From Mycobacterium numidiamassiliense (GTDB taxonomy: Bacteria > Actinomycetota > Actinomycetes > Mycobacteriales > Mycobacteriaceae): a DNA stretch of 64,000 nucleotides. The notes under the pieces are model-generated. The model saw only the letters and a program-made list of their open reading frames with translations, was not told where the DNA came from and ran no database searches. Numbering within the stretch: the stretch's first letter is position 1; every line of letters begins with the position of its first letter. The stretch spans positions 2,281,066 through 2,345,065 of the forward strand of contig NZ_FUEZ01000004.1 of NCBI RefSeq assembly GCF_900157365.1, written 5' to 3'. Shown one piece after another: positions 1-8,117 of the stretch. A program made the position numbers and the translations under genes.

Positions 1-998
1 GCTTCCTGTCCCGATCCGAATTCCTCGAAGATGACGAAGTCGATGCCGTCGGCGTAGACGGTGAACGGCACCGGAAGATGCTGAAAGCGGAAGTTGGCGC
101 CGAGCGTATTGACCGCCGTGGCCAGTCCCTTGAGGAAGTAGAACGCCAAAGGATTTGACTTGGCGTCTGCCGCGGCCAGCAGGCTGGTTTTCAGCGGCTT
201 GCGGTACAGCCCAATCGATTGCAGCGCCTGGAAGATCATCCTCAGCGGCATGGCGATGTCGGGAGCCGATTGCAGGATGCGGCCCCGTGCGCGGACAAGC
301 TTCTCGAGTCGGCGGTTCTCTCGCCATTTGGCGTACGTCGACGGCAGCGTGCGTGACCGGCAGATCTGCCCGTCGAGCTTGTCGAAGCGAAGTTGGTTGG
401 TTGACAACCCGATGAAGCCGGCGTCCAATGCCTCGGTCAGCATTCGCTCCATGCGCGCCACTTCGGCGCGGGTCGGCTTGATGCCGTCGTCGGTGGAGCG
501 CTCGAGTCCCATGGTGACGGTGCGAATGTCCGAATGTCCGATGAAAGAGCACAAGTTTGGGCCCAGTGGCAGGTCCTCTATCGCGGCGATGTACTCCTCG
601 CTGTTGCTCCACGTCTTGTGCGCGCCGATCGACTTGATCACGTATTCGCGGGGGATGGCCTCGACACGGCCGAACAGGTCGCCGGCCTCCTCAGCATCGA
701 CGTGAATCGTCGATATCGAGCACGATCCCGTTGCGACCGTCGTCACGCCATGCCGGACCGACTCTGCTAAGCCGGGGCCTTCCAAGACCTCGATGTCATA
801 GTGCGTGTGAATGTCGAGGAACCCCGGGACCACCCACTTTCCGGACGCGTCAATGACATTCGGGCAACCGGATCCATCGAGTTCCTGTGTTGACACCGCG
901 GTCACATGTCCGGCGGAAATTCCGATGTTGCGGACTGCCGACGGCGCTCCGGTCCCGTCGAACCAGCGTCCGTTGCGGATGATCGTGTCGTATGACAT
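1..998 (-). CDS. N-acyl-D-amino-acid deacylase-like amidohydrolase (partial, C-terminus off window)
   Basis: The reverse strand reads without a stop from ATG at 998 to the window edge, giving 332 codons; the C-terminal part is missing. A GAGGGA ribosome site lies just upstream of the start. The N-terminus has the short beta segment typical of amidohydrolases, then the metal-binding HTH motif in DIHTHYD. This is the D-aminoacylase branch of metal-dependent hydrolases, which releases an amino acid or amine from an N-acyl substrate. It is last in a same-strand run after a Rieske oxygenase and two DapB-like dehydrogenases, 141 bp downstream of the second dehydrogenase, so it may serve the same catabolic route. 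The substrate cannot be read from the sequence. Confidence 0.8.
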   Translation of the reverse strand, partial: MSYDTIIRNGRWFDGTGAPSAVRNIGISAGHVTAVSTQELDGSGCPNVIDASGKWVVPGFLDIHTHYDIEVLEGPGLAESVRHGVTTVATGSCSISTIHVDAEEAGDLFGRVEAIPREYVIKSIGAHKTWSNSEEYIAAIEDLPLGPNLCSFIGHSDIRTVTMGLERSTDDGIKPTRAEVARMERMLTEALDAGFIGLSTNQLRFDKLDGQICRSRTLPSTYAKWRENRRLEKLVRARGRILQSAPDIAMPLRMIFQALQSIGLYRKPLKTSLLAAADAKSNPLAFYFLKGLATAVNTLGANFRFQHLPVPFTVYADGIDFVIFEEFGSGQE

Positions 999-1139
999 AC
1001 CCGTCCCTCGCCTGTGGATCGGCAGTCGTGTGGTGGCACTGCGCACTTCTTGATTGACCATACGCCTCTGCGTAAGTGGATGGTGACTGAATGCCCGAGT
1101 TCCAGCTCGGCTGCCGGGAATGCCCGCGCCGCGCCTTGG

Positions 1140-2219
1140 CTAGAGCTTGAAGCGTCCCGCGAAGCCCCGCAGGGGGAGGTCCGCGCTCGTCAGCAGTCCC
1201 GGCGGGGCGTCGACGACGGACTTGATCGCGTTGAGGGCGGGCAGGCCGGTGACGGTCATGCCGATGGAGGCGAAATTGTCGGGGTTGGACAGGTCGACAC
1301 CGGGCTTCGGGAAAATCATGTGCTTGTTGTAGACGCAGGGGTCGCCCTTGATCTGAGTGATGTAGCAGCCCTTGATGTCCCAGCTCGGGTCGGTGTGCGC
1401 GGTCATCTGCCACTCAAGGTGCGTCTCGACCCTGGGCACACCGTTGACCATGCCCTGGTACTTGATGTAGTTGCCGCCGAGGGAACCCTTCGGCATCTGG
1501 TACCAGCCCAAGTCGACGTCCTTCGTGCACGCACCGAGTTCATAGCTGAACTTGACTTCGTCGAGTTGGATGTCGAAGCAGTCGGCCATCATCAGCACGC
1601 TGTCGGCGAAGACGCGGGTGTACTTCTCCAGCTTGGCTGGGATGCTTGGGTCGTCCACGGGCAGGCCGTAGCCGACCTCGATCCAGGTGTCCTTGCTGTG
1701 GTGACAGGACACGTCTACCGACTCGATGGTCGTGACATTCTCGATCTCGGCGACATCTGCTGAGCACACGACTCCGAGAATTTGGTTCAGGCCGGGATTC
1801 ATGCCAGTGCCGTAGAAGCTGACCTGACCCTTTTCGCAGGCTTCGGCCAGCAGTTGGGTCACCGGCTTGCCCGACGGGTGGGGATGGTTTTTGTCCCGGT
1901 GCCAGCCATTGATCCAGTCGGCAGTGGTGACGATATTAATGCCGGCCTCAAGGACTTTCACGTAAAGATCCTCGTCGGGAAAGACCCCGTGGAAGGTGAG
2001 CACGTCGGGTTTGGCCGCGATGATCTCCTCGATCGTGCCGGTCGCCTTCACTCCGATCGCGGGGAGGCCGACGATCTCGCCGGCATCGCGGCCGATCTTC
2101 TCGGGCGAATAGCAGTGCAGGCCAACAAGTTCCAAATCAGTGCGCTCACCGAGCCGCTTGATCATCTCCGAGCCGACGTTGCCGGTGGCTACCTGGAACA
2201 CACGGACGGGAGCGTTCAT
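1140..2219 (-). CDS. DapB-like NAD(P)-dependent dehydrogenase, copy 1
   Basis: A 359-residue protein with an N-terminal Rossmann start (VFQVATGNVG) and conserved blocks GVFPDEDLYVKVLEAG and FYGTGMNPG. It belongs to the dihydrodipicolinate reductase-like group whose best-known member is 2,4-diaminopentanoate dehydrogenase, which oxidatively deaminates a diamine. It is far longer than a true DapB, so a lysine pathway role is unlikely. It closely resembles the neighbouring gene at 2275-3360 along its whole length, so the pair arose by tandem duplication. The gap between them is 55 bp. A dehydrogenase acting on an amine or alcohol is a fair inference; the substrate is unknown. Confidence 0.85.
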   Translation of the reverse strand: MNAPVRVFQVATGNVGSEMIKRLGERTDLELVGLHCYSPEKIGRDAGEIVGLPAIGVKATGTIEEIIAAKPDVLTFHGVFPDEDLYVKVLEAGINIVTTADWINGWHRDKNHPHPSGKPVTQLLAEACEKGQVSFYGTGMNPGLNQILGVVCSADVAEIENVTTIESVDVSCHHSKDTWIEVGYGLPVDDPSIPAKLEKYTRVFADSVLMMADCFDIQLDEVKFSYELGACTKDVDLGWYQMPKGSLGGNYIKYQGMVNGVPRVETHLEWQMTAHTDPSWDIKGCYITQIKGDPCVYNKHMIFPKPGVDLSNPDNFASIGMTVTGLPALNAIKSVVDAPPGLLTSADLPLRGFAGRFKL

Positions 2220-2274
2220 TCGATTCGGCCTTTCGGTTGATGGTGCGTCGTTTGAGGGTTGGGGGAGAATGGGG

Positions 2275-3360
2275 TTAAGTCTTGAAGCGGCCGGCGAATC
2301 CGCGTAACGGGATGTCGGCGCTGGTCAGCAGTCCTGGTGGCGCCGCGACGACGGAGGAGATGGCGTTCAGGGCGGGCATGCCGGTGATCGTCATGCCGAT
2401 CGAGGCAACCGCTTGCGGCGAACGGATGTCTACGCCCGGCTTGGGGTGCATCATGTGCTTGCTGGTGATGCACGGGTCGCCCTGAATCTTGGTGATGTAG
2501 CAGTGCTGCACCTTCCAGCGCGGCTCGGTGTGCCGCGTCATCTGCCATTCGAGGTGCACCTCGACTTTGGGCACGCCGTCCACAATGCCCTGGTATTTAA
2601 GGTAATTCGCGCCCAGCGAACCCTGGGGAAGCTGGTACCAGCCCAGGTCGACGTCCTCGGTGCAGGCACCCAGTTCGTACGAGAAAATTACGTCGTCGAG
2701 TTCGAGTCCGAAGCAGTCCGCCATCAGATACACCCCGTCGGCGAACACCCGGGTGCCCACCTCCAGCATTCCCGGGATACGCGGATCCTGCACCGGCAGG
2801 CCGTAGCCGCACATCCGCCATGACTCGACCGAATGGTGACAGGAGACGTCGACCGACTCGATGACCGTGATGTTCTCGATCTCGGAAACGTTGCAGGAGT
2901 TGACCACTCCCAGGATTTGGCACAGCCCCGGATTCATGCCGGTGCCGTAGAACGTCGAGCCGCCCTTCAGGCACGCTTGCTGCAGAACTTCGGTGGTCGA
3001 CTTGCCGGAGGCATGCGGGTGGTTCCGGTCCCGGTGGTGACCGGTGATCCAGTCCGCCGTCGTGACGATATTGATCCCTGCCTCAAGGACTTTCACGTAG
3101 AGGTCCTCGTCGGGGAACACGCCGTGGAAGGTCAGTACATCGGGCTTGGCGTCGATGATCTCGTCGACCGAACCCGTGGCGATGACGCCGTTGGGTGCCA
3201 GGCCGGCGATTTCGCCGGCATCCCGGCCAACCTTTTCCGGTGTGTAACAGTGTAATCCGATTAGCTCGAGATCCGGCTGGCTGGCGATGCGTTTGATCAT
3301 CTCGGTCCCGACGTTGCCGGTCGCGACCTGAAACACCCGGATCGGTGCGCTGGTGGTCAT
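2275..3360 (-). CDS. DapB-like NAD(P)-dependent dehydrogenase, copy 2
   Basis: A 361-residue paralogue of the gene at 1140-2219, with the same Rossmann start (VFQVATGNVG), the same ESVDVSCHH block and the same LRGFAGRFK ending. The open frame extends upstream to 3444, but ATG at 3360 gives an N-terminus that matches the paralogue and lies 5 bp after the Rieske gene stop, so I chose it. Tight spacing indicates translation from one mRNA with the oxygenase. Two similar subunits kept side by side could form a heteromer or act on two successive intermediates; the sequence does not decide between these. Confidence 0.85.
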   Translation of the reverse strand: MTTSAPIRVFQVATGNVGTEMIKRIASQPDLELIGLHCYTPEKVGRDAGEIAGLAPNGVIATGSVDEIIDAKPDVLTFHGVFPDEDLYVKVLEAGINIVTTADWITGHHRDRNHPHASGKSTTEVLQQACLKGGSTFYGTGMNPGLCQILGVVNSCNVSEIENITVIESVDVSCHHSVESWRMCGYGLPVQDPRIPGMLEVGTRVFADGVYLMADCFGLELDDVIFSYELGACTEDVDLGWYQLPQGSLGANYLKYQGIVDGVPKVEVHLEWQMTRHTEPRWKVQHCYITKIQGDPCITSKHMMHPKPGVDIRSPQAVASIGMTITGMPALNAISSVVAAPPGLLTSADIPLRGFAGRFKT

Positions 3361-3365
3361 AGAAT

Positions 3366-4394
3366 TCAGTGAGCCTGCGCGGTCGTCGATTGCAGTTCGG
3401 CGGCACTGCCGCCTCGTCCGTCGGGATAGAACTGTCGGGCCCAATTGCGGAGCGCGGTGAAACCCTCGAACTCTGACGAAGACAGTGCGGGCGGGTCCGA
3501 ATAGCGTTGGTGCGACCAGATATAGACGTCCTGCTTGAACTGCCGGATGACGTCCTGGCCAAACTGCTCGGCCTTTGCCTCGTGCCGAGGTGTGTCTTTG
3601 CCGGGCACCCGGCCGATGTACACCGTGAACCGCACGTCGGAGGTGTGCTCGTCGACGGGGGTGACCGTCGACATGGTCCGGTTGTCGATCATGCCTGAAC
3701 TCTTGGTCACCGCGATACCGAGCCCGCCGTTGATCGCCTCGACACCGCTGTCGATGTCGTCGATCGATTGGTTTTCGTCACCCTCGAAGGTGATGGTGAA
3801 GTCGACGTAGGACGTCGGCTGATCGAAATCGTGCCGCGTGAAGACCGGCACGATCGGCGTCTTGTGCACGAATTTGAAGTGGGCGACGTCGACACCGTTT
3901 TCCATCACGTACTGCGGATGCAACTCCTGGTTGGGCTCGTACATGGTCTGGCGGGGGTAGTAGTCGGCCAGACTGCTGCCGTCCTCGAAGCTGGCGAAGA
4001 TGTCGGGCACATCGAAGAACGGCTCACGACCCTCGACGTCGTGCCAGATGTAGGCCGACTCGTTGCGTTCGACCACGGGGTAGGTGCGCATCTTGCGTCC
4101 GCGGTTGGGTCGGTTCTCGTAGGGGATGCAGACGTTGCGGCCCTCATGGCTCCACTGCCAGCCATGAAAGGCGCACTCGATGACCTCGCCCTCGACGTGA
4201 CCGCCGAAACCCAAGTGGGCGCCCAGATGTTCGCAGTAGGCGTCCATCACCGTCAGCCGCCCCGACTGCGCCCGCCAGGCCACCATTTCCTGGCCGAAGT
4301 AATGCATCTTGTGCACGTCGCCGACGGGAATCTCGTCCGACCACGCGATCTGGAACCAGCCGGTCGGCTTCATCGACAGCGGCGGCTTCGCCAT
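3366..4394 (-). CDS. Rieske [2Fe-2S] non-heme iron oxygenase, alpha subunit
   Basis: A 342-residue oxygenase. Start ATG at 4394 is preceded by AGAGGAG at good spacing; an upstream in-frame start at 4427 lacks this. The Rieske cluster ligands are C54, H56, C74 and H77. The mononuclear iron site is D169-x2-H172-x4-H177 (DVAHFKFVH). The layout resembles KshA-type and related oxygenases, which hydroxylate or dealkylate substrates with electrons from a separate reductase. No ferredoxin or reductase gene is visible in the window, so electrons must come from elsewhere. It is the first gene of the minus-strand run and is divergent from a TetR gene that probably controls it. Confidence 0.9.
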   Translation of the reverse strand: MAKPPLSMKPTGWFQIAWSDEIPVGDVHKMHYFGQEMVAWRAQSGRLTVMDAYCEHLGAHLGFGGHVEGEVIECAFHGWQWSHEGRNVCIPYENRPNRGRKMRTYPVVERNESAYIWHDVEGREPFFDVPDIFASFEDGSSLADYYPRQTMYEPNQELHPQYVMENGVDVAHFKFVHKTPIVPVFTRHDFDQPTSYVDFTITFEGDENQSIDDIDSGVEAINGGLGIAVTKSSGMIDNRTMSTVTPVDEHTSDVRFTVYIGRVPGKDTPRHEAKAEQFGQDVIRQFKQDVYIWSHQRYSDPPALSSSEFEGFTALRNWARQFYPDGRGGSAAELQSTTAQAH

Positions 4395-4448
4395 CCGAAC
4401 TCCTCTACCTGGCGCGTTGGGCTGCACCTGAAACGTCGTCTCGCAAGA

Positions 4449-4476
4449 AGCATAGTGGCGCTAATGGGAAAACCAA
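4449..4476 (-). promoter_or_regulatory. Candidate promoter of the Rieske/DapB-like operon
   Basis: On the minus strand TTGGTT (4471-4476) and TATGCT (4449-4454) are separated by 16 bp and lie upstream of the oxygenase start. They sit between the two divergent genes, so the TetR regulator could bind here. I found no convincing palindrome in this interval. Confidence 0.4.
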
Positions 4477-4516
4477 AGAGGGCTCTGTGAATCATTGAAA
4501 TGCGTGGTCGGGCGGT

Positions 4517-4522
4517 TAACAT
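4517..4522 (+). promoter_or_regulatory. Candidate -10 for a leaderless TetR mRNA
   Basis: TAACAT lies 4 to 7 bp before the paired ATG codons at 4527 and 4530, and no ribosome site is present. This fits a leaderless transcript, which is common in mycobacteria. Confidence 0.35.
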
Positions 4523-4526
4523 CTGC

Positions 4527-5189
4527 ATGATGACCGATACGGATGTTCAGCCGCAGCGCACCAACCGACGCGGTGATGCCTCGCGCGAGAACATGCTGGA
4601 GGCGGCGTTGAAGGCATTGGCTACCGGCGATCCCGGAGCGGTGTCGGCGAACCGGATCGCCAAGCAGATCGGAGCCACCTGGGGTGTGGTGAAGTACCAG
4701 TTCGGCGACGCGGACGGGTTGTGGGCCGCGGTATTACATCGGACCGCCGAGCACCGCGCAGACCTGTTCGTGCCTTCCGACACCGCGGTGCCACTGCGAC
4801 AACGAGTTGCGGCGATCATCGACACTCTCTACGACGGGCTGACTGCCACTGACTCCCGGGCGATCGAGAACCTGCGCGCCGCCCTTCCCCGGGACCCGGC
4901 CGAGCTCGAACGCCTTTACCCGCGTACGTCCGCTGAACTCCAGTCGTGGGGGCGGGGTTGGCTGGAAACCTGCCAGAACGCCTTCGCTGACCTGAATGTC
5001 GACACCGAACGGGTGCGCGCGGTCGCCACATTCATTCCGGGGGCAATGCGCGGCATCACCTCAGAGCGTCAGCTCGGTAGCTATTACGACCTCGATCTGG
5101 CGCGGCGGGGGCTCACCGATGCGATCGTGGCGTACCTGGAGTCGTCCGCTTCGAGCGGCCCCGGCGACCGAAGTGCTTCTGGGACTTAG
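4527..5189 (+). CDS. TetR-family regulator, divergent from the Rieske operon
   Basis: A 220-residue protein with an N-terminal helix-turn-helix (residues about 20-65, containing ANRIAKQIGATWGVVKYQFG) and a divergent ligand-binding C-terminal domain. An upstream in-frame ATG at 4500 exists, but the paired ATG codons at 4527/4530 follow a -10-like TAACAT and are a better start. The head-to-head arrangement with the oxygenase operon 132 bp away suggests it represses that operon and itself, with a pathway compound as inducer. This is inferred from position only. Confidence 0.85.
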   Translation: MMTDTDVQPQRTNRRGDASRENMLEAALKALATGDPGAVSANRIAKQIGATWGVVKYQFGDADGLWAAVLHRTAEHRADLFVPSDTAVPLRQRVAAIIDTLYDGLTATDSRAIENLRAALPRDPAELERLYPRTSAELQSWGRGWLETCQNAFADLNVDTERVRAVATFIPGAMRGITSERQLGSYYDLDLARRGLTDAIVAYLESSASSGPGDRSASGT

Positions 5190-5249
5190 CTTTTCGATTT
5201 TAGGCCATCGAGTTCGAAGGCCCCCGCCCGCGAGTAGCCGGGCGTTTGG

Positions 5250-5325
<76 letters not shown>

Positions 5326-5516
5326 TTGGTCGGCCGAGACCGCGCACGCGACAATAACAGGTAACGCGTCGCGGAGCGAAATCTCCCGGCCCTCTAGTGT
5401 AGAGGCTTCGGTGGTCGGCAGTCATCGCGTTTGCGGACTGCCGCGTCCTGGCCTAGTGTCGCTTGGCTTGCGTCATAAGTGGTCCGGTATTACCGCGTCC
5501 AGCGGCCGGGAGCCTT

Positions 5517-5522
5517 TAGAAT
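5517..5522 (+). promoter_or_regulatory. Candidate -10 upstream of ldtB
   Basis: TAGAAT lies 62 bp before the chosen ldtB start. The rest of 5326-5569 holds no gene that I can recognise; it is the shared upstream region of tRNA-Lys and ldtB. Confidence 0.3.
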
Positions 5523-5584
5523 GTCTTGCAGTCAATTGGGGTCAGTGGTGACCGAATAAGCGGGATCATATGGAAGGTCGCTTG

Positions 5585-6781
5585 ATGATGCCTTTGCGGG
5601 CCAGTCGATCGTGGCTGGCTATCGCGCTGAGTCTGTTTGCTGTGTTCGGCGCTGCGTGCAGCGGTAACCATGCCGCCGCGCCGGCGAAGGTCATCTTCGA
5701 CAAGGGCACCCCGTTCGCCGATCTGCTGGTTCCCAAGCTCACCTCCTCGGTAACCGACGGCGCCGTCGGCGTCACGGTCGACGCGCCGGTCACGGTCAGC
5801 GTCGCCGACGGGGTGCTGGCCTCGGTCACCATGGTCAACGACAACGGCAGGGCGATCAGCGGCCAGCTCAGTCCGGACGGACTGCGCTGGTCCACTACCG
5901 AACAGCTTGGCTACAACAGGCACTACACGCTGAACGCGAAGGCGCTCGGGCTGGGTGGGGCGGCCAGCCGTCAGATGAGCTTCGCGACCAGCTCGCCGGC
6001 TCACCTGACCATGCCCTACGTCAACCCTGGCGACGGCGAGGTGGTGGGCATCGGCGAGACGGTGGCCATCCGGTTCGACGAGAACATCGCCGATCGCGCG
6101 GCGGCCCAAAAGGCAATCGTCATCACCACCAACCCGCCTGTCGAGGGCGCGTTCTACTGGCTAAACAACCGCGAAGTGCGTTGGCGCCCAGAGCATTTCT
6201 GGAAGTCGGGCACAGCCATCGATGTTGCGGTCAACACCTACGGTGTCGACCTGGGCGACGGGATGTTCGGCGAGGACAACGTCAAGACGCACTTCACCAT
6301 CGGCGACGAGGTCATCTCCACCGCCGACGACAGCACCAAGATGGTGACCGTCCGAGTCAACGGTGAAGTCGTCAAGACCATGCCCACGTCGATGGGCAAG
6401 GACAGCACCCCGACGGCCAACGGCGACTACATCATCGGCGGGCGGTTCAGGCACATCATCATGGACTCGTCGACCTACGGCGTTCCGGTCAACTCGCCCA
6501 ACGGATATCGCACCGAGGTCGATTGGGCCACACAGATGTCCTATAGCGGTGTCTTCGTGCACTCGGCGCCATGGTCGGTCGGAGCGCAGGGCCACACCAA
6601 CACCAGCCACGGATGCCTGAACGTGAGCCCGAGCAATGCCGAGTGGTTCTACGACCACAGCAAGAGCGGTGACATCGTCGAAGTCATCAATACCGTCGGG
6701 CCGACGCTGCCGGCCACCGAGGGGCTCGGTGACTGGAACATGCCCTGGCCGCAGTGGAAGGCGGGCAACGCCAACACCTGA
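5585..6781 (+). CDS. ldtB: L,D-transpeptidase LdtB (LppS), lipoprotein
   Basis: A 398-residue homologue of M. tuberculosis Rv2518c (LdtMt2), which makes 3-to-3 cross-links between meso-diaminopimelate residues of peptidoglycan and is a carbapenem target. The N-terminus is a signal peptide ending at a probable lipidated C25 (FGAACSG). Two immunoglobulin-like domains follow, then the YkuD catalytic domain with HTNTSHGCLN, where H342 and C344 are the catalytic pair. I chose ATG at 5585, because GGAAGG ends 7 bp before it, over the upstream ATG at 5570. The family usually has about 408 residues. It sits outside the membrane. Confidence 0.95.
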   Translation: MMPLRASRSWLAIALSLFAVFGAACSGNHAAAPAKVIFDKGTPFADLLVPKLTSSVTDGAVGVTVDAPVTVSVADGVLASVTMVNDNGRAISGQLSPDGLRWSTTEQLGYNRHYTLNAKALGLGGAASRQMSFATSSPAHLTMPYVNPGDGEVVGIGETVAIRFDENIADRAAAQKAIVITTNPPVEGAFYWLNNREVRWRPEHFWKSGTAIDVAVNTYGVDLGDGMFGEDNVKTHFTIGDEVISTADDSTKMVTVRVNGEVVKTMPTSMGKDSTPTANGDYIIGGRFRHIIMDSSTYGVPVNSPNGYRTEVDWATQMSYSGVFVHSAPWSVGAQGHTNTSHGCLNVSPSNAEWFYDHSKSGDIVEVINTVGPTLPATEGLGDWNMPWPQWKAGNANT

Positions 6782-6879
6782 TCCCGGGCAGGCGACCCGG
6801 GCTTTGTGCCGTGTGTTGTAGCTTCCGTCATTTTTCATTCATTCATCCGTTGGTCCGAACCGCGTAAGGTGCCGGGACT

Positions 6880-7173
6880 ATGAGCACTCCTTCGCCCGGG
6901 CAGGGTTGGTGGTTGGCGTCTGACGGCCAGTGGTATCCCCCTCGCTGGGAGACCAAGTTCTTCCACTGCACCGATGAGGCTTTGGAAGCCGTGATAGACG
7001 AGGCCAGCCGTCAGACGAAGACCTACGGCGAACAGGGTTGGGAGATCGTGAACTCCGCGGTGCAACGCACCCAGGTCACCCACCACTTCAGTGGCTTTGA
7101 CAAGGGCGGGGAGTTGCGTTTCGAGTGGAGCATCGTCTGCACCTTGAAAAGGCCGCTGCGCCCCGGCGCCTAA
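6880..7173 (+). CDS. Small DUF2510/DUF4177-like protein
   Basis: A 97-residue protein. Residues 8-21 (GQGWWLASDGQWYPP) match the tryptophan-rich DUF2510 motif, often found at the start of actinobacterial membrane or secreted proteins. The rest, with YGEQGWEIVNSAV, looks like a DUF4177 fold. No signal peptide or membrane segment is visible. Function is unknown. TAAGGT at 6865-6870 could be the -10 of a near-leaderless mRNA. Confidence 0.75.
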   Translation: MSTPSPGQGWWLASDGQWYPPRWETKFFHCTDEALEAVIDEASRQTKTYGEQGWEIVNSAVQRTQVTHHFSGFDKGGELRFEWSIVCTLKRPLRPGA

Positions 7174-7217
7174 CGCGGCCGGGCCGCGCGCAATGCCGCG
7201 CACCAATGCGGCGCGAC

Positions 7218-7253
7218 AAAGAAAAGATCAAAGGGCAGCATTGCCCCTTGATC
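7218..7253 (-). terminator. Rho-independent terminator after tRNA-His
   Basis: A 12-bp stem with one mismatch and a 4-base loop (7226-7253) is followed on the minus strand by a T-rich run (TTTTCTTT, 7218-7225). It begins 3 bp beyond the CCA end of tRNA-His. A classic intrinsic terminator like this is uncommon in mycobacteria. Confidence 0.8.
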
Positions 7254-7256
7254 CGT

Positions 7257-7333
7257 TGGGGTGAGTGACGGGACTCGAACCCGCGACATTCAGGATCACA
7301 ACCTGACGCTCTACCAGCTGAACTACACCCACC
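7257..7333 (-). tRNA. tRNA-His(GTG)
   Basis: The minus strand folds into a cloverleaf with anticodon loop TTGTGAT (GTG). The histidine-specific extra base G(-1) at 7333 pairs with C73 at 7260, and CCA is encoded at 7259-7257. An intrinsic terminator follows directly. The gene lies between the small DUF2510 gene and orn. Confidence 0.95.
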
Positions 7334-7380
7334 ATGGCTGCCTGCCGGCCCAGGGCCCGCACGAGCAGCGACTGTAGATA

Positions 7381-8016
7381 CTAGCCGCTCGTTGGCTCGG
7401 TAGCCGAATCGTTTCCACCCGTGCCCTCGATATCGGCGGCGACCTGCGCGATCTCGCTGGTAGACGGCCCCGGCAATGGCACGAACGCGGTACGTCGATA
7501 AAACTGCAGCTCGCGGATCGACTCCTTGATATCGGCCAGTGCTCGGTGGGTGACCCCCTTGGCCGGCTGGCCGAAATAGATGCGGGGGTACCAGCGCCGG
7601 CACAGCTCCTTGATCGAGCTGACGTCGATCATCCGGTAGTGCAAAAAAGAGTCCAGATCGGTCATGTCGCGGGCGATGAAGGAGCGATCGGTGGCGATCG
7701 AATTACCCGCCAGCGGCGCCGTCTTGGGTTGCTTGACGTGTTTGCGGATGTAGTCCAGCACCATCGCCTCGGCGGTCGCCAGGTCGACGGTGGATGCCTT
7801 CACCTCGTCGATCAGCCCCGAGCGCGTGTGCATCGCGGTGACCACGTCGACCATCGACGACAGCGCGGCGTCGTCGGCGTGGATCACTACGTCGACTCCG
7901 TCGCCGAGAATGTTCAGGTCGGCGTCGGTGACCAGCGCTGCGATCTCGATCAATTTGTCCGAACCCAGATCCAGTCCGGTCATCTCGCAGTCGATCCACA
8001 CCAATTCGTCCCGCAC
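7381..8016 (-). CDS. orn: Oligoribonuclease
   Basis: A 211-residue DEDDh 3'-5' exonuclease that degrades 2-5 nt RNA fragments to mononucleotides in the cytoplasm; in several bacteria it also clears pGpG. Exo motifs are visible as WIDCEMTGLD near the N-terminus, AGNSIATDRSFI in the middle, and HRALADIKESIRELQFY near the C-terminus. Length fits the M. tuberculosis enzyme (Rv2511, about 215). It is monocistronic, with tRNA-His downstream on the same strand and the HerA-like ATPase divergent. Confidence 0.95.
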   Translation of the reverse strand: MRDELVWIDCEMTGLDLGSDKLIEIAALVTDADLNILGDGVDVVIHADDAALSSMVDVVTAMHTRSGLIDEVKASTVDLATAEAMVLDYIRKHVKQPKTAPLAGNSIATDRSFIARDMTDLDSFLHYRMIDVSSIKELCRRWYPRIYFGQPAKGVTHRALADIKESIRELQFYRRTAFVPLPGPSTSEIAQVAADIEGTGGNDSATEPTSG

Positions 8017-8117
8017 AGCGCTCAGCGTAAGCCCACGTGAGCCCTGCCGACGCCGCCCCCTGGCAAGTAGTGTGGGCGATGCTTTGTGGGGACCGACAGG
8101 AAAAGGGGTGCTGCACG

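Noticed and set aside
1..5189. Accessory block as an island inserted at the 3' side of tRNA-Lys
   Set aside because: The position fits, but no integrase or displaced tRNA 3' end is visible inside the window, and the left boundary is outside it.
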